Origin: Aquabacterium humicola | GTDB taxonomy: Bacteria; Pseudomonadota; Gammaproteobacteria; Burkholderiales; Burkholderiaceae_C | Assembly: GCF_030167915.1 (NCBI RefSeq) | Contig: NZ_JARGNB010000001.1 | Location: 930,001 to 994,000, forward strand | DNA: 64,000 nucleotides | Direction of reading: 5' to 3' | Part shown: positions 8,884 through 17,772 of the stretch, piece by piece | Layout of the letters: the number at the start of each line of letters is the position of its first letter | How positions within the stretch are numbered: position 1 is the stretch's first letter | The notes under the pieces: generated by a model | The model's database searches: none | What the model was told of the DNA's origin: nothing | The model's input: only the letters and a program-made list of their open reading frames with translations | Position numbers and translations under genes: made by a program

Positions 8884-9795
8884 ATGCGCTTCAACCGCCT
8901 CGACCTCAACCTGCTGGTGGCGCTGGATGCGCTGTTGACCGAGCGCAGCATCACGCGCGCGGCCGAGCGACTGAAGCTCACGCCGTCGGCCGTCAGCAGC
9001 GCGCTGGCGCGCCTGCGGGAGTACTTCGACGACGAGTTGCTCGTGCAGGTCGGCCGCAAGATGGAGTCGACGCCGCGCGCCGAGGGGCTGCACGAAGCCG
9101 TGCGGGACGTGCTGGTGCGCATCGACAGCACGATCGCCATGCAGCCGCAGTTCGACCCGGCCAACACCGACCGCACGTTCCGGATCTTCCTGTCGGACTA
9201 TTCGCAGCTCGTCTTCGCGCCGCACATGCTGGCGCTGGCGGCCGAGCAGCACTGTTCCGCGCGCTTCGAGTTCCTGCCCCAGGTGACGAACCCGCAGCGC
9301 AGCCTCGAGCGCGCCGAAGCCGATCTGCTGATCATCCCGCGCGGCTTCCTCTCACCGGACCATCCGGAGGAAGTGCTCTACGAGGAGGAGTTCGTCTGCG
9401 TGGTCTGGCGCGACGGCCCGCTGGCCGACGGCGAACTGAGCTTCGAGCGCTACCTCGCGGCAGGCCACGTGGTGATGCAACCGGCCGGCGCCGTCGGCGA
9501 GTCGTTCGAGGCCTGGTTCCTGAAGCGCTACGGCGTGTCGAGACGGGTCGCCGTGACGACGTACGGGTTCGCCGCGATGCCGGCGCTGGTCTGCGGAACG
9601 GCGTACGTCGCGACGGTGCACGCGCGTCTTGCGCGGGCCTTCGTCAAGGCCTGGCCCGTGGCCATCAAGGCGCCGCCGCTGCCGATCGAACGCATGCAGC
9701 AGGCCGTGCAGTGGCACAAGTACCGCACGCAGGATCCGGGTCTGGTGTGGCTCAGGAACCTGTTGCGTGCGGCCGTGCAGCGCATGGCCGATTGA
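8884..9795 (+). CDS. LysR-family regulator, NodD-like
   Basis: 303 residues. An N-terminal winged helix-turn-helix (about 9-66) carries the typical SITRAAERLKLTPSAVSSAL helix pair. The start MRFNRLDLNLLVALDALL is characteristic of the NodD/NahR/LinR branch of LysR proteins. An effector-binding domain follows (~95-300; PBP2_Nod-like, with RTFRIFLSDY). Members of this branch sense aromatic or hydrophobic inducers and activate catabolic operons. It is transcribed away from the FAD/DUF1302/DUF1329/RND unit, so it probably regulates that unit. The inducer is not known. Confidence 0.9.
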   Translation: MRFNRLDLNLLVALDALLTERSITRAAERLKLTPSAVSSALARLREYFDDELLVQVGRKMESTPRAEGLHEAVRDVLVRIDSTIAMQPQFDPANTDRTFRIFLSDYSQLVFAPHMLALAAEQHCSARFEFLPQVTNPQRSLERAEADLLIIPRGFLSPDHPEEVLYEEEFVCVVWRDGPLADGELSFERYLAAGHVVMQPAGAVGESFEAWFLKRYGVSRRVAVTTYGFAAMPALVCGTAYVATVHARLARAFVKAWPVAIKAPPLPIERMQQAVQWHKYRTQDPGLVWLRNLLRAAVQRMAD

Positions 9796-9822
9796 GGGGG
9801 CAGCCGTCTCCTGCCGCGGCGC

Positions 9823-9851
9823 TTGACGCCCATCAAAGGCCATCGCAGGAT
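9823..9851 (+). promoter_or_regulatory. candidate sigma-70 promoter for cus genes
   Basis: TTGACG (9823-9828), a 17-base spacer, then CAGGAT (9846-9851), 35 bp upstream of the ATG at 9886. The -35 is good and the -10 is weak. A poor -10 would suit an activator-dependent metal promoter, but no clear MerR- or CusR-type palindrome is visible. Confidence 0.3.
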
Positions 9852-9885
9852 CGCCTCTAAGCTTCGAGTCACTTGCCGTAGATCG

Positions 9886-10314
9886 ATGCCCCCTGCCGTG
9901 CGATTCACCCGCCACCGGATCCGCCACGTTTCAACCGCGATGCTGGTGGTGTGGGTGTTGCTGTTCGCCGCCGGCGTGGCACAGGCGTGCATCACCCGGG
10001 CCGCCGCGGCGCCGTCGCCGGCGGCGCACTGCGACTTCCACGCCGCAGACACCGCACCGGATCGCGGCACACCCGACGGCGCGACGGTGGCCTGCGAGAA
10101 GCTCTGCACCGAGGCGCCGGCGCCGGTGCCGAAGAGCCCCGCCGCGCCCGCCGATCTCTCGCCCGACCACGTGCCCCACGCGGCCTTGCCGGTGCTGCAC
10201 TGGCACTTCGATCCGGGCCAACACGCGAGGGACACCGCCCCGCCCGATGCCCTCGCCGACCCGCCGGTCGGCCCCTCCCCGCTGTCCATCGTCTTCCTGC
10301 GCCTGACGCTATAG
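9886..10314 (+). CDS. small exported protein at head of cus operon
   Basis: 142 residues. The ATG at 9886 precedes an Arg/His-rich n-region and one hydrophobic stretch (VSTAMLVVWVLLFAAGVAQA), i.e. a signal peptide ending at AQA. The mature part is Pro/Ala-rich with two Cys flanking a conserved-looking ACEKLCTEA segment and several His (HWHFDPGQH). No catalytic domain is recognised. Small secreted Cys/His proteins often precede cus/cop/czc efflux genes and may bind metal in the periplasm. That role is inference from the composition and the CusCBA genes 125 bp downstream. Confidence 0.65.
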   Translation: MPPAVRFTRHRIRHVSTAMLVVWVLLFAAGVAQACITRAAAAPSPAAHCDFHAADTAPDRGTPDGATVACEKLCTEAPAPVPKSPAAPADLSPDHVPHAALPVLHWHFDPGQHARDTAPPDALADPPVGPSPLSIVFLRLTL

Positions 10315-10338
10315 CCCGAGCGTTGCGGCCAGGCGTGC

Positions 10339-10357
10339 CGGCAGGGCGCACCTGCCG
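10339..10357 (+). promoter_or_regulatory. hairpin CGGCAGG-N5-CCTGCCG upstream of cusC
   Basis: A perfect 7-bp stem with a 5-base loop (10339-10357) in the 125-bp gap before cusC. No T-run follows, so it is not a standard terminator. It could be a processing signal, a translational control hairpin or an operator. Confidence 0.3.
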
Positions 10358-10439
10358 CCATTCCGGCAAGCGCGCGCCGCCTTGGCGCGCCTGATGGACC
10401 TGGCCGCTGCCCGGCGCAGCGGCCCACCCGGAGACGAGA

Positions 10440-11747
10440 ATGAACCGGAAGCCCGCGCGAGGCTCGCGTGCACGCTCGGCCAGCGGCATGGTGCAGGCCC
10501 TGCTGTGCATGATGTTGTCGGCCACGCCCCTGCTGTCGGCGGCGCAATCGCCGCCGCTGGGCGCCGACCTGCCCGGCCTGCTCGAGCAGGCCCGCCGCGC
10601 CAACCCCGAATTCGGCGCGATGCGCCTCGAGGCCGACGCCGCCGCGCAGCGCATCCAGCCCGCCGGCGCACTGCCCGACCCGGTGCTGCGCGTCGAGCTG
10701 GAGAACGTCAACAACTACGGCAACGACGCGCGCGCGAGCCTGCTGCCGTCGAAGGTCGGCGAGACCAAGTACACGCTGATGCAGTCGCTGCCGCTGTGGG
10801 GCAAGCGCGCGCTGCGCGAGCAGCTCGCCGGCGCCGACGCCGAGCAGGCCCGCACCCGCGCCGCCGCGACCTGGAACGAGCTGGCGATGCGCGTCAAGGC
10901 GGCCTACGCGCAGCTGTACCTGGCCGTCGAGCGCGAGCGGCTGGCGAAGGACGTGCTGGACCTGATGACGCGCCTGGAGCGCATCGCGCAGGCGCGTTAT
11001 GCCGGCGGCCTGGTGCCGCAGCAGGATGCGATCCGGGCGCAGGTGGAGCAGACCGCGATGCGCACCGAGCTGATCGCGCTGGACAACGAGAAACGCCAGC
11101 AGCGCGCGCGGCTGAACGCGCTGCTCGCGCGCGAGATGTCGGCGCCGCTGGCCGATCCGCAGGCGTTGCTGCCGCTGCCGCCGGCGCCGGCGCTGTCGGC
11201 CGAGGCGCTGCTGCAGCGCGCGCGCCGTGCCAATCCCGCGCTGCAGGGCGAGGCGCACCGCGTCGAGAGTGCGCAGGCGAACCGCGAGCTGACCTGGCGC
11301 AACCGCTATCCGGACATCAGCGTCGGGCTGTCGCCGACGCAGATGGGCTCGCGCATCACGACCTGGAGCGTGATGGTCGAGATGAGCATTCCGCTGCAGC
11401 AGGCGGCCCGGCGCGCGCAGGAGCGCGAGGCCGTGGCGATGGTCGACGCCGCGCAGGCCCGCGCCGCCGCCGCGGCGCACCAGCTCGCCGGCGAGCTGGC
11501 CGGGCAGCTGGCAGGCCTGGAGGCCGCGCGGCGCACCGAGGCGCTCGCGCGCACCGAGCTGCTGCCGCAATCGGAGCTCGGGTTCCGCTCGGCGCTGGCC
11601 GCCTACGAGAACGGCAAGGCCGACTTCGCGACGCTGCTGGAAGCGCAGCGCCAGATCCGCAGAGTCCGCCAGGACCTGCTCATGGCCCAGGCCGAGGCGC
11701 GCATGCGCCTGGCCGAGATCGAACGCACCGTCGGAGAAGACCTGTGA
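10440..11747 (+). CDS. cusC: CusC/CzcC-type outer-membrane efflux channel
   Basis: 435 residues. The N-terminal ~35 residues form a signal region (ALLCMMLSATPLLSAAQ). Two repeats of the TolC/OEP fold follow, with long Ala/Arg/Glu-rich coiled-coil helices (~100-210 and ~300-420). In this family the channel forms the outer-membrane exit duct of a tripartite RND metal pump. The 3' end overlaps the cusB start by 4 bases (GTGA), so translation is coupled. A CusC-like role rather than a drug-efflux channel is assigned from the CusA and CusF signatures downstream. No lipobox Cys was seen, unlike E. coli CusC. Confidence 0.85.
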   Translation: MNRKPARGSRARSASGMVQALLCMMLSATPLLSAAQSPPLGADLPGLLEQARRANPEFGAMRLEADAAAQRIQPAGALPDPVLRVELENVNNYGNDARASLLPSKVGETKYTLMQSLPLWGKRALREQLAGADAEQARTRAAATWNELAMRVKAAYAQLYLAVERERLAKDVLDLMTRLERIAQARYAGGLVPQQDAIRAQVEQTAMRTELIALDNEKRQQRARLNALLAREMSAPLADPQALLPLPPAPALSAEALLQRARRANPALQGEAHRVESAQANRELTWRNRYPDISVGLSPTQMGSRITTWSVMVEMSIPLQQAARRAQEREAVAMVDAAQARAAAAAHQLAGELAGQLAGLEAARRTEALARTELLPQSELGFRSALAAYENGKADFATLLEAQRQIRRVRQDLLMAQAEARMRLAEIERTVGEDL

Positions 11748-13396
11748 AGAACACGTCCGTCATCGTCACGATCGCCTCGGTCGCCGTGCTCGGCGTCGCG
11801 GGCGGCTACTGGTGGGGCACCCGCGCGCACGGCGACGCGCGCGCCGGCGCGACCACCGCCACGGCGGCCGCGGCAGCCGCGGCTCCGAAGGAACGCAAGC
11901 TGCTGTACTACCGCAACCCCATGGGCCTGCCGGACATCTCGCCGACGCCGAAGAAGGACCCGATGGGCATGGACTACATCGCGGTCTACGAAGGCGAGGC
12001 CACCGAGGCCGTCGCCGCGGGCCCGGGCAGCCTGCGCATCAGCGCCGACAAGGTGCAGAAGCTCGGCGTGCGCACCGAAGCTGCCGCGATGCGCCCGCTG
12101 GGCCGGCTGGTGCGCGCCAGCGGCCGCGTCGAGCCCGACGAACGCCGCATCGTCGCGATCACGCCGAAGTTCGAGGGCTATGTCGAGCGCCTGCACGTCA
12201 ATGTGAGCGGCCAGGTAGTGTCGCAGGGGCAGCCGCTGTTCGAGGTCTACAGCCCGGAGCTGGTCTCGGCACAGCGCGAATACGCCATCGCCGCGCAGGG
12301 CGCTGCGTCGCTCACCGGCGAGTCCGCGCGTGGCCTGCAGCAGCTGGCCGAAGCCAGCCTGCTTCGGCTGCGCAACTGGGACGTGCCCAGGGAGCAGATC
12401 GCCGCCCTGGCCGCCGGCGCCGAGCCGCGGCGCACCGTGACCTTCCGCTCGCCGGCCAGCGGCATCGTCACCGAGAAGAAGGCGCTGCAGGGCATGCGCT
12501 TCATGCCCGGCGAGACGCTCTACACCGTCACCGACCTGGGCGCGGTGTGGGTCATCGCCGACATCCCCGAACAGGACCTCGGCCAGGTGAAGACTGGCGC
12601 GACCGCCCGCCTGGTGATCACCGCCTATCCGGAGCGCACCTTCACCGGCCGGGTCACCTATGTCTACCCGACGCTGAACGGCAACACGCGCACGGTGCCG
12701 GTGCGCATCGAGATGCCCAACCCCGGCCAGTTGCTGAAGCCGGCGATGTTCGCGCAGGTCGAACTGAGCACCGGCGGCCGGGACCCCGTGCTGACCGTGC
12801 CCGAGTCCGCGGTCATCGACAGCGGCACGCGCCGCATCGTGCTGGTGCAGTTGGCCGAAGGCCGCTTCGAGCCGCGCGAGGTCAAGCTCGGTGCCCGCGG
12901 CGACGCCTACGTGCAGGTGCTCGACGGCGTGCGCGCGGGCGAAGCGGTGGTCACCTCGGCCAACTTCCTGATCGACGCCGAGAGCAACCTGCAGGCCGCC
13001 GTGCGCGGCTTCGGCAGCCCGGGCGGGACCGGCGATGCGCCGAAGGCCACGCCGGCCGAGCCGTCGAAGGCCGGGCCGGCCGTAGCGGCGAAGGCCGTGC
13101 CGGCCGAAGGGGCGAAGGCCGCGCCCGCCGAGCCGTCGAAGGCCGGGGTCGGCCACGTCGCGCAGGGCCGCATCGAGACGATCGATGCGAAGGCCGGCAG
13201 CCTGAGCATCGACCACGGCCCGGTGGCCTCGCTGAAGTGGCCGGCGATGACGATGGACTTCAAGGTCGCCAACAGCGCGCTGCTGGACGGCTTGAAGTCC
13301 GGCGCGAGCGTGCGCTTCGAGTTCGTCGAACGGCAGCCCGGCGAATGGGTGATCACCTCGATCGCCGCCGCCGGGCACGACCACGTCCGCCGCTGA
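11744..13396 (+). CDS. cusB: CusB membrane-fusion protein with C-terminal CusF domain
   Basis: 550 residues from a GTG start that overlaps the cusC stop by 4 bases; the frame upstream (to 10382) is antisense-like and excluded. An N-terminal membrane anchor (VIVTIASVAVLGVAGGYWWG) is followed by a heavy-metal-binding segment (YYRNPMGLPDISPTPKKDPM, ~53-72) with the Met/Pro pattern of CusB proteins. Lipoyl/barrel-sandwich, beta-barrel and membrane-proximal domains extend to ~425. A linker of ~35 residues rich in Ala/Lys/Pro shows an internal PAEPSKAG repeat. Residues ~470-550 are a CusF-type fold with the Trp/Met cluster KWPAMTMDF that binds Cu(I)/Ag(I). So the periplasmic chaperone is fused to the adaptor instead of being separate. 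Confidence 0.92.
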   Translation: MKNTSVIVTIASVAVLGVAGGYWWGTRAHGDARAGATTATAAAAAAAPKERKLLYYRNPMGLPDISPTPKKDPMGMDYIAVYEGEATEAVAAGPGSLRISADKVQKLGVRTEAAAMRPLGRLVRASGRVEPDERRIVAITPKFEGYVERLHVNVSGQVVSQGQPLFEVYSPELVSAQREYAIAAQGAASLTGESARGLQQLAEASLLRLRNWDVPREQIAALAAGAEPRRTVTFRSPASGIVTEKKALQGMRFMPGETLYTVTDLGAVWVIADIPEQDLGQVKTGATARLVITAYPERTFTGRVTYVYPTLNGNTRTVPVRIEMPNPGQLLKPAMFAQVELSTGGRDPVLTVPESAVIDSGTRRIVLVQLAEGRFEPREVKLGARGDAYVQVLDGVRAGEAVVTSANFLIDAESNLQAAVRGFGSPGGTGDAPKATPAEPSKAGPAVAAKAVPAEGAKAAPAEPSKAGVGHVAQGRIETIDAKAGSLSIDHGPVASLKWPAMTMDFKVANSALLDGLKSGASVRFEFVERQPGEWVITSIAAAGHDHVRR

Positions 13397-13409
13397 AAAG
13401 GAGCCCGCC

Positions 13410-16400
13410 ATGCTTTCGAGGCTCATCGAGTGGTCCGGCCGCAACCCCTTCCTCGTGCTGCTGGCGACGCTGTTCATCGTGATCGCCGGCATCTACGCGG
13501 TCATCCGCACGCCGCTGGACGCGCTGCCCGACCTGTCGGACGTGCAGGTCATCGTCTACACCGAGTACCCCGGCCAGGCGCCGCAGGTCGTCGAGGACCA
13601 GGTCACCTACCCGCTGACGGCGGCGATGCTCGCGGTGCCGAAGTCCAAGGTCGTGCGCGGCTTCTCGTTCTTCGGCGCGTCCTTCGTCTACGTGATCTTC
13701 GAGGACGGCACCGACATCTACTGGGCCCGCTCGCGCGTGCTCGAGTACCTGAACTTCGCCTCCGGCAGGCTGCCGCGCGGCGTGACGCCGTCGCTGGGTC
13801 CGGACGCCACCGGCGTCGGCTGGGTCTACCAGTACGCGCTGGTCGCGAAGAACCGCACGCTGGCCGAGTTGCGCAGCCTGCAGGACTGGTACCTGCGCTA
13901 CCAGTTGACGAAGGCGCATGGCGTGGCCGAGGTGGCGTCGATCGGCGGCTTCGTGCAGACCTACCAGGTGACCGTGGACCCGGTGAAGCTGCGCGCATAC
14001 GGCATCCCGCTGGCCAAGGTGTCGCAGGTGATTCGCGACTCCAACCGCGACGTCGGCGGCCGCGTCGTCGAGATGGCCGAGACCGAGTACATGGTGCGCG
14101 GCAAGGGCTACCTGCGCGGCACCGGCGACATCGAGGCGCTGGTCGTGCGCAGCGAGGCCGGCACGCCGGTGCTGATCCGCGACATCGCGCGCGTCGAACG
14201 TGTGCCCGACGAGCGCCGCGGCCTGACCGAGCTCGACGGCGAGGGCGAGGTCGTCTCCGGCATCGCGATGGCCCGCTATGGCCAGAACGCGCTCGAGGTC
14301 ATCCACAACCTGAAGGCCAAGATCGCCGAGCTTTCGTCCGGCCTGCCCGAGGGCGTGAGCCTGCGCACGGTCTACGACCGCTCCGACCTGATCCACCGCG
14401 CGATCGACACCTTGACGCGCACGCTGATCGAGGAAAGCCTGATCGTCGCCGCGGTGTGCATCGTGTTCCTGCTGCACGTGCGCTCCGCGCTGGTGGCGAT
14501 CCTGATGCTGCCGGTGGGCGTGCTGATCGCGTTCATCGCGATGCGGCTGCTCGGCATGAACTCCAACCTGATGAGCCTGGGCGGCATCGCCATCGCCATC
14601 GGCGCGATGGTCGACGCGGCGATCGTGATGATCGAGAACGCGCACAAGCACCTGGAGCGGCTGCCGGCGCAGCACACGACCAAGGAACGCGCCGACGCCA
14701 TGCTGGCCGCCTGCAAGGAGGTCGGTCCGGCGCTCTTCTTCTCGCTGCTGATCATCACCGTGTCCTTCCTGCCGGTGTTCACGCTGGAGGCGCAGGAGGG
14801 GCGGCTCTTCTCGCCGCTGGCCTGGACCAAGACCTTCTCGATGGCCGGCGCGGCGCTGCTGTCGGTGACGCTGGTGCCGGTGCTGATGCTGCTGTTCATC
14901 CGCGGCCGCATCCTGCCGGAGGCCAGGAACCCGGTGAACCGCTTCCTGATCTGGATCTACCGGCCGATCATTTCGGGCGTCATGCGCTGGAAGCTCGCCA
15001 CCATCGTGGCGGCGCTCGCGGTGCTGGCGGTCACGGCGCTGCCGGCGTCGCGCCTGGGCAGCGAGTTCATGCCGACGCTCAACGAAGGCACGCTGTTCTA
15101 CATGCCCTCCTCGCTGCCCGGCATGTCGATCACCAAGGCCGCCGAGCTGCTGCAGACGCAGGACAAGATCATCAAGAGCTTCCCCGAGGTCGCCTCGGTC
15201 TACGGCAAGGCCGGCCGCGCCAACACCGCCACTGATCCGGCGCCGCTGGAGATGTTCGAGACCATCATCAACCTGAAGCCCGAGTCCGAATGGCGTGCGG
15301 GCATGACGACGGACAAGCTGATCGCAGAGCTGGACAAGGCCCTGCAGTTCCCCGGCCTGTCGAATGCGTGGACCATGCCGATCAAGGCGCGCATCGACAT
15401 GCTGTCCACCGGCATCCGCACGCCGATCGGCATCAAGGTCTTCGGCCGCGACCTGGACGAGATGGAGAAGCTGGCGCGGCAGATCGAGTCGGTGGTCAAG
15501 ACCGTGCCCGGCACCAGCTCGGCCTTCGCCGAGCGCATCACCGGCGGCTCCTACCTCGAGATCGAACCGGACCGCGCACAGCTGGCGCGCTACGGCCTGG
15601 GGGTCGGCGAGCTGCAGGAGGTGATCGGCACGGCGCTCGGCGGCGAGATGGCAACCACCACCGTCGAGGGGCGCGAGCGCTACGGCGTCACCGTGCGGTA
15701 CCCGCGCGAGCTGCGCGGCAGCCCCGAGCAGATCGAGCGCAGCGTGCTGGTGCCGACGATGGACGGCGCGATGGTGCCGCTGGGGCAGGTGGCGCGCGTG
15801 CACGTCGTGCGCGGCACGCCGGGCATCCGCACCGAGAACGCGCTGCTGTCGGCCTACATCTACGTCGACATCCGCGAGCGCGACATCGGCTCCTACGTGG
15901 CCGACGCGCGCCGCGCGGTGGCCGAGCAGGTGAAGTTCCCGCCCGGCTACTACATCACCTGGAGCGGCCAGTTCGAGTACATGGAGCGCGCGATCGGGAA
16001 GATGAAGGTCGTGATCCCGGTGACGCTGCTGACGATCTTCCTGCTGCTGTACCTGAACTTCCGCCGCCTGACCGAGACGCTGATCGTGATGCTGTCGGTG
16101 CCCTTCGCGCTGGTCGGCGGCGTGTGGCTGATGTGGGCGCTGGGCTACAACCTGTCGGTCGCGGTGGCGGTGGGCTTCATCGCGCTGGCCGGCGTGGCGG
16201 CGGAAACCGGTGTCGTGATGCTGATCTACCTGGACCACGCGTGGACGGCGGCGCAGACACGCTGCGCGGCCGCGGGCACGTCGGCCGGGCCGGCGGAGCT
16301 CTACGCCGCGGTGATGGAAGGCGCGGTCGAGCGCGTGCGGCCGAAGATGATGACCGTGGTCGCGATCATGGCCGGCCTGCTGCCGATCATGTGGGGCACA

Positions 16401-16586
16401 GGCACCGGCTCGGAAGTGATGAGCCGCATCGCCGCGCCGATGGTGGGCGGCATGGTGTCGTCCACCGTGCTGACGCTGGTGGTGATTCCTGCGCTGTACG
16501 CGCTGGTGAAGACCTGGGAGATGAAGCGCCTGGCCCGCCGGGCGGCGGCAGCCGACCCGGCCGCAGGCGCGCCCGCAGGCGCATGA
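13410..16586 (+). CDS. cusA: CusA Cu(I)/Ag(I) efflux RND permease
   Basis: 1058 residues, the normal length for heavy-metal RND permeases. TM1 is near residues 13-33; two large periplasmic regions and two sets of TM helices (~340-560 and ~880-1040) follow. The TM4 signature GGIAIAIGAMVDAAIVMIENAHK is present. Periplasmic methionines in MPSSLPGM, PLEMFETI and RIDMLSTGIRTPIG match the positions of the three-Met Cu(I)/Ag(I) site of E. coli CusA, supporting monovalent-cation specificity over Co/Zn/Cd. It follows cusB by 13 bp with an AAGGAG ribosome site. No cusRS or cueR gene is nearby. Confidence 0.93.
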   Translation: MLSRLIEWSGRNPFLVLLATLFIVIAGIYAVIRTPLDALPDLSDVQVIVYTEYPGQAPQVVEDQVTYPLTAAMLAVPKSKVVRGFSFFGASFVYVIFEDGTDIYWARSRVLEYLNFASGRLPRGVTPSLGPDATGVGWVYQYALVAKNRTLAELRSLQDWYLRYQLTKAHGVAEVASIGGFVQTYQVTVDPVKLRAYGIPLAKVSQVIRDSNRDVGGRVVEMAETEYMVRGKGYLRGTGDIEALVVRSEAGTPVLIRDIARVERVPDERRGLTELDGEGEVVSGIAMARYGQNALEVIHNLKAKIAELSSGLPEGVSLRTVYDRSDLIHRAIDTLTRTLIEESLIVAAVCIVFLLHVRSALVAILMLPVGVLIAFIAMRLLGMNSNLMSLGGIAIAIGAMVDAAIVMIENAHKHLERLPAQHTTKERADAMLAACKEVGPALFFSLLIITVSFLPVFTLEAQEGRLFSPLAWTKTFSMAGAALLSVTLVPVLMLLFIRGRILPEARNPVNRFLIWIYRPIISGVMRWKLATIVAALAVLAVTALPASRLGSEFMPTLNEGTLFYMPSSLPGMSITKAAELLQTQDKIIKSFPEVASVYGKAGRANTATDPAPLEMFETIINLKPESEWRAGMTTDKLIAELDKALQFPGLSNAWTMPIKARIDMLSTGIRTPIGIKVFGRDLDEMEKLARQIESVVKTVPGTSSAFAERITGGSYLEIEPDRAQLARYGLGVGELQEVIGTALGGEMATTTVEGRERYGVTVRYPRELRGSPEQIERSVLVPTMDGAMVPLGQVARVHVVRGTPGIRTENALLSAYIYVDIRERDIGSYVADARRAVAEQVKFPPGYYITWSGQFEYMERAIGKMKVVIPVTLLTIFLLLYLNFRRLTETLIVMLSVPFALVGGVWLMWALGYNLSVAVAVGFIALAGVAAETGVVMLIYLDHAWTAAQTRCAAAGTSAGPAELYAAVMEGAVERVRPKMMTVVAIMAGLLPIMWGTGTGSEVMSRIAAPMVGGMVSSTVLTLVVIPALYALVKTWEMKRLARRAAAADPAAGAPAGA

Positions 16587-16632
16587 CCAGGCCTGGGAAG
16601 AATCCTCCCGCGGCTTCTCGGCTGGTCATGCG
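16580..16632. terminator. hairpin between convergent cusA and porin
   Basis: A perfect 11-bp inverted repeat (CGCATGACCAG / CTGGTCATGCG) flanks a 31-base loop that can itself pair (GGGA..TCCC). It overlaps the cusA stop codon and lies 16 bp beyond the porin stop on the other strand. Its symmetry suits a bidirectional terminator, although no long T-run follows on either side. Confidence 0.5.
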
Positions 16633-16647
16633 ATCGCTTTGCTCAGC

Positions 16648-17745
16648 TCAGAAGTCCAGCCGCAATCCCGTCTCGAACGCGGTCGAGGCCTTGCCGCCGA
16701 AGAAGTTGGCGGCCGTCGGTGACGCGCTGACCGCCGGCCCGCCCGGAACCGCGAAGACCGCTGCGCCGCGGTTGTGCACGCGGGCGGCGTGCGCATAGAC
16801 GGCGGTGCGCTTGGACAGGTTGTGCACGTAGCCCACACCGACCAGTCGGGCGTCATTGGCGCTCTGTGCAGCAGTCGCCCCGGTCTGGTCGGCCTGCACG
16901 ACGCTCAGCTTGATCTGGCCCAGGCCCACGACGAAGACCACGCCGAGCTGCGTATTGACGGTGCGGTCCGAGCCGAAGGTCCAGCGCCGCTGCGCGAGGC
17001 TGACGCGTCCGGCGCCGAAGTCGTACGACGCGCCATAGGCCTGGTCGCGGAAGTGCTGGCCGGCCGTCGCGTTGCGCGTGGTGAACTGGGCCGCGGCCAC
17101 ATGCACGCCGCTGCCCGTCCAGCCGGCGCGAAAGCCTTCGCCCTTGGTGAAGCCGCTCGCCGTCGTGCCGTTCTCGCCGAAGGTCTTGATCAGGCCGCCG
17201 TAGAACCCGCCCAGGTTCGGCGGCGCGAACACCTCGACCGCATTGGCCACCCGCAGCGTCGGGTTGGCGGCCTGCGATTCCGGCGCAGTGCCGAAGGCCT
17301 GACCCAGTGCACGCGATGCGGTGAACGACCGGAAAGTATTGGCGCTGGCAATGCCGAGCGTCGAGAACGGATCGAAGCCGCTCCACACCAGGTGCGTCGG
17401 CACCCAGTCGCGACCGAGGCGCAACTCGCCCAGCCTGGCGGACGCGACGCTCACGGTCGAGCGCCGGTCCCAGAAGACGAGCCCGCCCGCACCGCCGGTA
17501 TCGGCCAGGATCGTGCTGTCCAGGAAGAAGCCGGCGCTGAGTCCCCCGCCCAGGTCCTCCGTGCCTCGGACGATGAGCTTGCTCGTCGAGTTGGAGCCGC
17601 TCACTTCGGAGGTCAGCGACCCCAGCGAATCATTGCGCACGCGGCGGGCCGCGACGTCCACGGTGCCCGACACGGTCACCGACGACTGGGCCATCGCGCC
17701 GGCGCAGGCAACGGCCAGCCCCGCCGCGCAAAGCGACTTCTTCAT
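16648..17745 (-). CDS. general porin, Bordetella/Burkholderia type
   Basis: 365 residues with a classic signal peptide (MKKSLCAAGLAVACAGAMAQ). The mature start is SSVTVSGTVDVAARR, followed by SKLIVRGTEDLGGGLSAGF and an RRSTVSVAS.LGELRLGRDW block. These are hallmarks of 16-stranded trimeric porins of betaproteobacteria. The C-terminus AFETGLRLDF ends in an aromatic residue, the outer-membrane insertion signal. It lies 28 bp after the start-proximal Bug/DapA unit on the same strand and is transcribed after it... specifically, it is the porin-side partner of the Bug receptor at 17773, which ends just upstream of its start codon region. Co-expression with uptake of an organic acid is plausible. 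Specificity cannot be read from sequence. Confidence 0.9.
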   Translation of the reverse strand: MKKSLCAAGLAVACAGAMAQSSVTVSGTVDVAARRVRNDSLGSLTSEVSGSNSTSKLIVRGTEDLGGGLSAGFFLDSTILADTGGAGGLVFWDRRSTVSVASARLGELRLGRDWVPTHLVWSGFDPFSTLGIASANTFRSFTASRALGQAFGTAPESQAANPTLRVANAVEVFAPPNLGGFYGGLIKTFGENGTTASGFTKGEGFRAGWTGSGVHVAAAQFTTRNATAGQHFRDQAYGASYDFGAGRVSLAQRRWTFGSDRTVNTQLGVVFVVGLGQIKLSVVQADQTGATAAQSANDARLVGVGYVHNLSKRTAVYAHAARVHNRGAAVFAVPGGPAVSASPTAANFFGGKASTAFETGLRLDF

Positions 17746-17772
17746 GTCTGTCTCCTCGTCAGGGGTGGAACG

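Noticed and set aside
10382-11743. N-terminal extension of the cusB frame
   Set aside because: It overlaps cusC in another frame and lacks protein character; the GTG at 11744 with a 4-base overlap begins the membrane anchor.
13353-16238. Minus-strand open frame of 961 codons opposite cusA
   Set aside because: Shadow of cusA: His/Arg/Gln-rich low-complexity translation without motifs.
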